64,000 nt of DNA from an uncultured Lachnospiraceae bacterium (GTDB taxonomy: Bacteria; Bacillota; Clostridia; Lachnospirales; Lachnospiraceae), in the NCBI GenBank assembly GCA_910578645.1, contig CAJTQI010000003.1, forward strand, positions 62,001-126,000, read 5' to 3'. Below, in pieces: positions 61,028-64,000 of this stretch. The notes below the pieces were generated by a model that was not told where the DNA came from, did not search any database, and saw only the letters and a program-made list of their open reading frames with translations. Numbering within the stretch: position 1 is the first letter of the stretch; each line of letters begins with the position of its first letter. A program made the translations under genes and the position numbers.

Positions 61028-62665
61028 ATGGTAATCACAGATTTTTTGGAGCGTAATGCCAGACTATACGGCTCTGATACGGCCCTTGTGGAGTTGAATC
61101 CTTCCCAAGAGCGGGACAGCGCTGTGACTTGGCGGGAGGCGAGCCTTATCGAGAGCGCGCAAAACGGGGCCCCCTATCGCCGGGAATTGAGTTGGGCGGA
61201 TTTTGACAGGCGTGCCAACCGTTTTGCCAATCTGCTTTTGAGCCGCGGATTAGAGCGGGAGACGAAGGTGGGAATCCTGATGATGAATTGTCTGGAGTGG
61301 CTTCCCATTTATTTTGGAATTTTGAAAGCGGGGGGTGTGGCGGTGCCTCTCAACTTCCGTTATTCTGCGGAAGAGATAAAGTACTGTCTGGAACTGGCGG
61401 ATGTGGAAGTATTGGTTTTCGGGCCGGAATTTATCAGCCGTATGGATGCGATTGCGACGGAGCTGCCCGGGGTGAGGACAATGTTCTTCCCGGGGGCGGA
61501 AGGACCTTCCTACACGGAGAATTGTCTGAAGCTGATGGGATTTTGTTCTTCCAGCGCACCGCCTGTGGCTTTGGAGGAGACGGATTATGCGGCCATCTAT
61601 TTCTCTTCCGGTACCACCGGATTCCCGAAGGCAATCCTGCACAACCATCTTTCCCTGCGCTCATCTTGTGAGACGGAACAGAACCATCACGGGCAGACGA
61701 AGGACGATGTATTTTTGTGTATTCCGCCGCTCTATCACACAGGGGCGAAGATGCACTGGTTCGGCTCCCTGCTTACCGCCGGAAAAGCGGTGCTTCTGCG
61801 GGGTGTGAAACCGGAGTGGATACTGCGGGCGGTCACGGAAGAAAAGTGCACCATCGTATGGCTGTTGGTGCCATGGGCGCAGGACCTTTTAGATGCCATT
61901 GACTCCGGGAAGGTGGACATGGAGCACTATTTGTTGGAGCAGTGGCGTCTGATGCATATCGGGGCGCAGCCTGTTCCTCCTAGCCTGATTCAGCGTTGGA
62001 AGAAACACTTCCCGCATCATAAGTACGACACAAACTATGGACTAAGCGAATCCATAGGGCCAGGCTGTGTACATCTGGGTGTGGACAATATACATAAGGT
62101 TGGGGCCATCGGAAAACCAGGCTACCACTGGGAAGCGAAGATTGTGGACGAGCAGGGGCATGAAATTAGCCAGGGCGAGGTGGGTGAACTGATTGTTCAC
62201 GGCCCGGGTGTCATGCTCTGCTATTATAAGAATCCCGAAGCTACAGACGAAGTGTTAAAAGGCGGCTGGCTCTACACGGGCGACATGGCGCGGATGGACG
62301 AGGACGGGTTTATCTATCTGGTGGACCGCAAGAAAGATGTCATTATCTCCGGCGGGGAGAATCTCTATCCGGTGCAGATTGAAGATTTCCTTCGCCGTAA
62401 CGATAAGATTAAGGACGTGGCTGTCATTGGACTTCCGGACGCCAGGCTGGGGGAGATTGCCGCAGCCGTTATTGAGACAAAAGAGGGCGTTTCCTGCACG
62501 GAGGAAGAGATTATGGAATTTTGCAGGGAGCTTCCCAGGTATAAACGTCCCAAGAAGATTATTTTTGAAAAGGTTCCAAGAAACCCTACAGGGAAAATTG
62601 AAAAGCCTCTTCTTCGGGAACGGTATTGCCATGGCAGTCTTGTAGAAGCGCAGATTAAAAATTAA
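61028..62665 (+). CDS. Acyl-CoA synthetase / AMP-dependent ligase
   Basis: A 545-residue ANL-superfamily enzyme activating a carboxylic acid to its CoA ester by way of an acyl-adenylate. The phosphate-binding loop is YFSSGTTGFPKA; further motifs are NYGLSES, GWLYTGDMARMDEDGFIYLVDRKKDVIISGGENLYP and the catalytic Lys near PTGKIEK. AAGGAGG lies nine bases before ATG 61028. The substrate is unknown; the fold is closest to medium/long-chain or aryl acid ligases. It stands between a thioesterase and a sodium-solute symporter, so the symporter may import the acid. Confidence 0.92.
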   Translation: MVITDFLERNARLYGSDTALVELNPSQERDSAVTWREASLIESAQNGAPYRRELSWADFDRRANRFANLLLSRGLERETKVGILMMNCLEWLPIYFGILKAGGVAVPLNFRYSAEEIKYCLELADVEVLVFGPEFISRMDAIATELPGVRTMFFPGAEGPSYTENCLKLMGFCSSSAPPVALEETDYAAIYFSSGTTGFPKAILHNHLSLRSSCETEQNHHGQTKDDVFLCIPPLYHTGAKMHWFGSLLTAGKAVLLRGVKPEWILRAVTEEKCTIVWLLVPWAQDLLDAIDSGKVDMEHYLLEQWRLMHIGAQPVPPSLIQRWKKHFPHHKYDTNYGLSESIGPGCVHLGVDNIHKVGAIGKPGYHWEAKIVDEQGHEISQGEVGELIVHGPGVMLCYYKNPEATDEVLKGGWLYTGDMARMDEDGFIYLVDRKKDVIISGGENLYPVQIEDFLRRNDKIKDVAVIGLPDARLGEIAAAVIETKEGVSCTEEEIMEFCRELPRYKRPKKIIFEKVPRNPTGKIEKPLLRERYCHGSLVEAQIKN

Positions 62666-62695
62666 GGGAAATAAAAAATTGAGGGGAATAAAAAA

Positions 62696-64000
62696 ATGGA
62701 TTTATTAATCAAATTGGTTATGCTTGTGATTTTTTTCGGCGTGATGGTTGGTATCGGACTCTACTGCCGCAGACACGCCACTGACGTCAACGGTTTTGTA
62801 TTAGGCGGAAGAAGCGTGGGTCCTTGGCTCACAGCCTTTGCCTATGGAACGAGTTACTTTTCGGCGGTTGTCTTCGTAGGTTATGCAGGGCAGTTTGGAT
62901 GGAAATACGGGATTGCGGCAACCTGGGCGGGGCTGGGAAATGCTTTTATCGGTTCCCTTCTTGCATGGGCGGTGCTTGGACGCCGTACACGTATTATGAC
63001 GCAGCACTTAGACAGCGCTACCATGCCGGAGTTTTTCGGGAAAAGGTTTGAGAGTAAACCTTTAAAACTGGCGGCTTCGGCCATTATCTTTATTTTTCTG
63101 ATTCCCTATACGGCCAGCCTTTACAATGGACTAAGCCGCCTCTTCGGGATGGCCTTTGATATTGACTACAGTGTGTGCGTGGTGGCTATGGCGGTGCTCA
63201 CCGGCATTTATGTCATAGCGGGCGGGTATATGGCTACCGCCATTAATGATTTTATCCAGGGGATTATCATGATTTTCGGCATTATCGCGGTGATTTTGGC
63301 GGTGTTAAACAGCCAGGGAGGTTTTCTTTGTGCGCTTGACAAGCTTGCCGCAGTAAGTGATGAGACGGTTTCGGCGGCACCGGGCGTGTTCAATTCCTTT
63401 TTCGGTCCGGACCCCGCGGGGTTACTTGGGGTAGTGGTCCTCACTAGTTTAGGAACATGGGGACTGCCCCAGATGGTGCAGAAATTTTATGCCATTAAGA
63501 GTGAGAGCGCAATCAACAAAGGAATGGTTATCTCTACTGTTTTTGCGGCTATCGTTTCCGGCGGATGCTATTTCCTGGGCGGTTTCGGACGGCTTTTTAG
63601 CGAGCGGATTGATATAGCCGCAAACGGTTATGACTCGGTGGTGCCGACCATGTTGTCGGGGCTGCCCACGATACTAATTGCGGTGGTGGTTATCCTGGTG
63701 CTTTCTGCCTCTATGTCCACCCTTTCTTCCCTGGTATTGGCATCAAGCTCTACCTTGACGCTTGATTTTATTAAAGGTAATATAATAAAAGAGATGGATG
63801 ATAAGGAACAGGTCAGATGGATGCGCGCGCTTTTGGTCGTATTTATCGTGATTTCCGTGGTTCTTGCACTGATACAATACCGTTCCAATGTAACTTTTAT
63901 TGCGCAGCTTATGGGCGTGAGTTGGGGTGCGCTTGCAGGCGCTTTTCTCGCGCCCTTTCTCTATGGATTATACTGGAAGCGGACGACCAAGGCGGCATGT
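62696..64000 (+). CDS. Sodium:solute symporter (SSS family), cut by window end
   Basis: 435 codons are visible with no stop. ATG 62696 follows GAGGGG by nine bases. At least ten hydrophobic helices are seen. Family marks are GGRSVGPWLTAFAYGTSYFSAVVFVGYAG near the start, GGYMATAINDFIQGIIM, and LSASMSTLSSLVLASSSTLTLDF. This is the sodium-coupled transporter fold (PutP/SglT type). It starts 30 bp after the ligase gene and should belong to the same operon, perhaps importing the ligase substrate. The remaining C-terminus lies outside the window. Confidence 0.93.
   Translation, partial: MDLLIKLVMLVIFFGVMVGIGLYCRRHATDVNGFVLGGRSVGPWLTAFAYGTSYFSAVVFVGYAGQFGWKYGIAATWAGLGNAFIGSLLAWAVLGRRTRIMTQHLDSATMPEFFGKRFESKPLKLAASAIIFIFLIPYTASLYNGLSRLFGMAFDIDYSVCVVAMAVLTGIYVIAGGYMATAINDFIQGIIMIFGIIAVILAVLNSQGGFLCALDKLAAVSDETVSAAPGVFNSFFGPDPAGLLGVVVLTSLGTWGLPQMVQKFYAIKSESAINKGMVISTVFAAIVSGGCYFLGGFGRLFSERIDIAANGYDSVVPTMLSGLPTILIAVVVILVLSASMSTLSSLVLASSSTLTLDFIKGNIIKEMDDKEQVRWMRALLVVFIVISVVLALIQYRSNVTFIAQLMGVSWGALAGAFLAPFLYGLYWKRTTKAAC

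Overview
The window is 64 kb of a low-to-mid GC Firmicutes chromosome. The best fit is an anaerobic gut-type member of the Lachnospiraceae (Clostridia). Supporting signs are strong purine-rich ribosome binding sites, a T-box leader on tyrS, the rnhB/FliK-like/FlhB-like/YraN cluster, the DUF512-der-plsY-gpsA cluster, anaerobic nrdDG, a serC-serA-DUF1015 neighbourhood and large acidic repeat-rich surface proteins. I cannot name the genus. Most of the window is ordinary core chromosome; there is no phage, IS element or CRISPR array.

Layout. 1-3.8 kb: end of rnhB, two orphan flagellar-export-like proteins, yraN, then an ECF sigma/anti-sigma pair. 4-5 kb: pgeF, then a strong promoter running into a 22-bp perfect hairpin (candidate small RNA). 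5.4-15 kb: a very large secreted surface protein split by a frameshift at a run of ten G residues (6626-6635), followed by an OmpR-type two-component system. 15-23.6 kb: PRPP synthetase (minus), the DUF512/der/plsY/gpsA operon, an ABC exporter and metF (minus). 23.9-30.7 kb: MoxR ATPase plus VWA protein, T-box-controlled tyrS, a DRE-TIM aldolase-like protein and a membrane-anchored GH25 lysozyme. 30.8-36 kb: aroC (minus), an M15 peptidase, tgt, yajC and an acidic lipoprotein. 36-46.5 kb: amino-acid biosynthesis (leuB, ilvD, ilvB, serC, serA) interleaved with a GT39-like membrane protein and an L,D-transpeptidase. 46.5-53.2 kb: AraC/GyrI-like regulator, DUF1015 protein, a glycogen branching enzyme with a coiled-coil tail, and an MscS channel. 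53.2-57.4 kb: tRNA-Thr(CGT), two small unknown proteins, and nrdD-nrdG behind a promoter carrying two NrdR-box-like sites. 57.4-64 kb: a secreted unknown protein, a solitary large serine recombinase with an extra C-terminal helix-turn-helix, then a thioesterase / acyl-CoA ligase / sodium-solute symporter operon that runs off the window.

Themes. Branched-chain and serine synthesis genes sit together. Several envelope genes (GH25, M15, YkuD, GT39-like, lipoprotein, ABC exporter, giant surface protein) are scattered between them. The most striking signal is the G10 tract: removing one G joins two ORFs into one 1906-residue secreted, membrane-anchored protein, which suggests slipped-strand phase variation (or, less interestingly, a homopolymer sequencing error). 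A second layer is a set of small dispersed intergenic hairpins with CGAG...CTCG arms, and a 42-nt 5' leader shared by glgB and the secreted protein at 57.6 kb.
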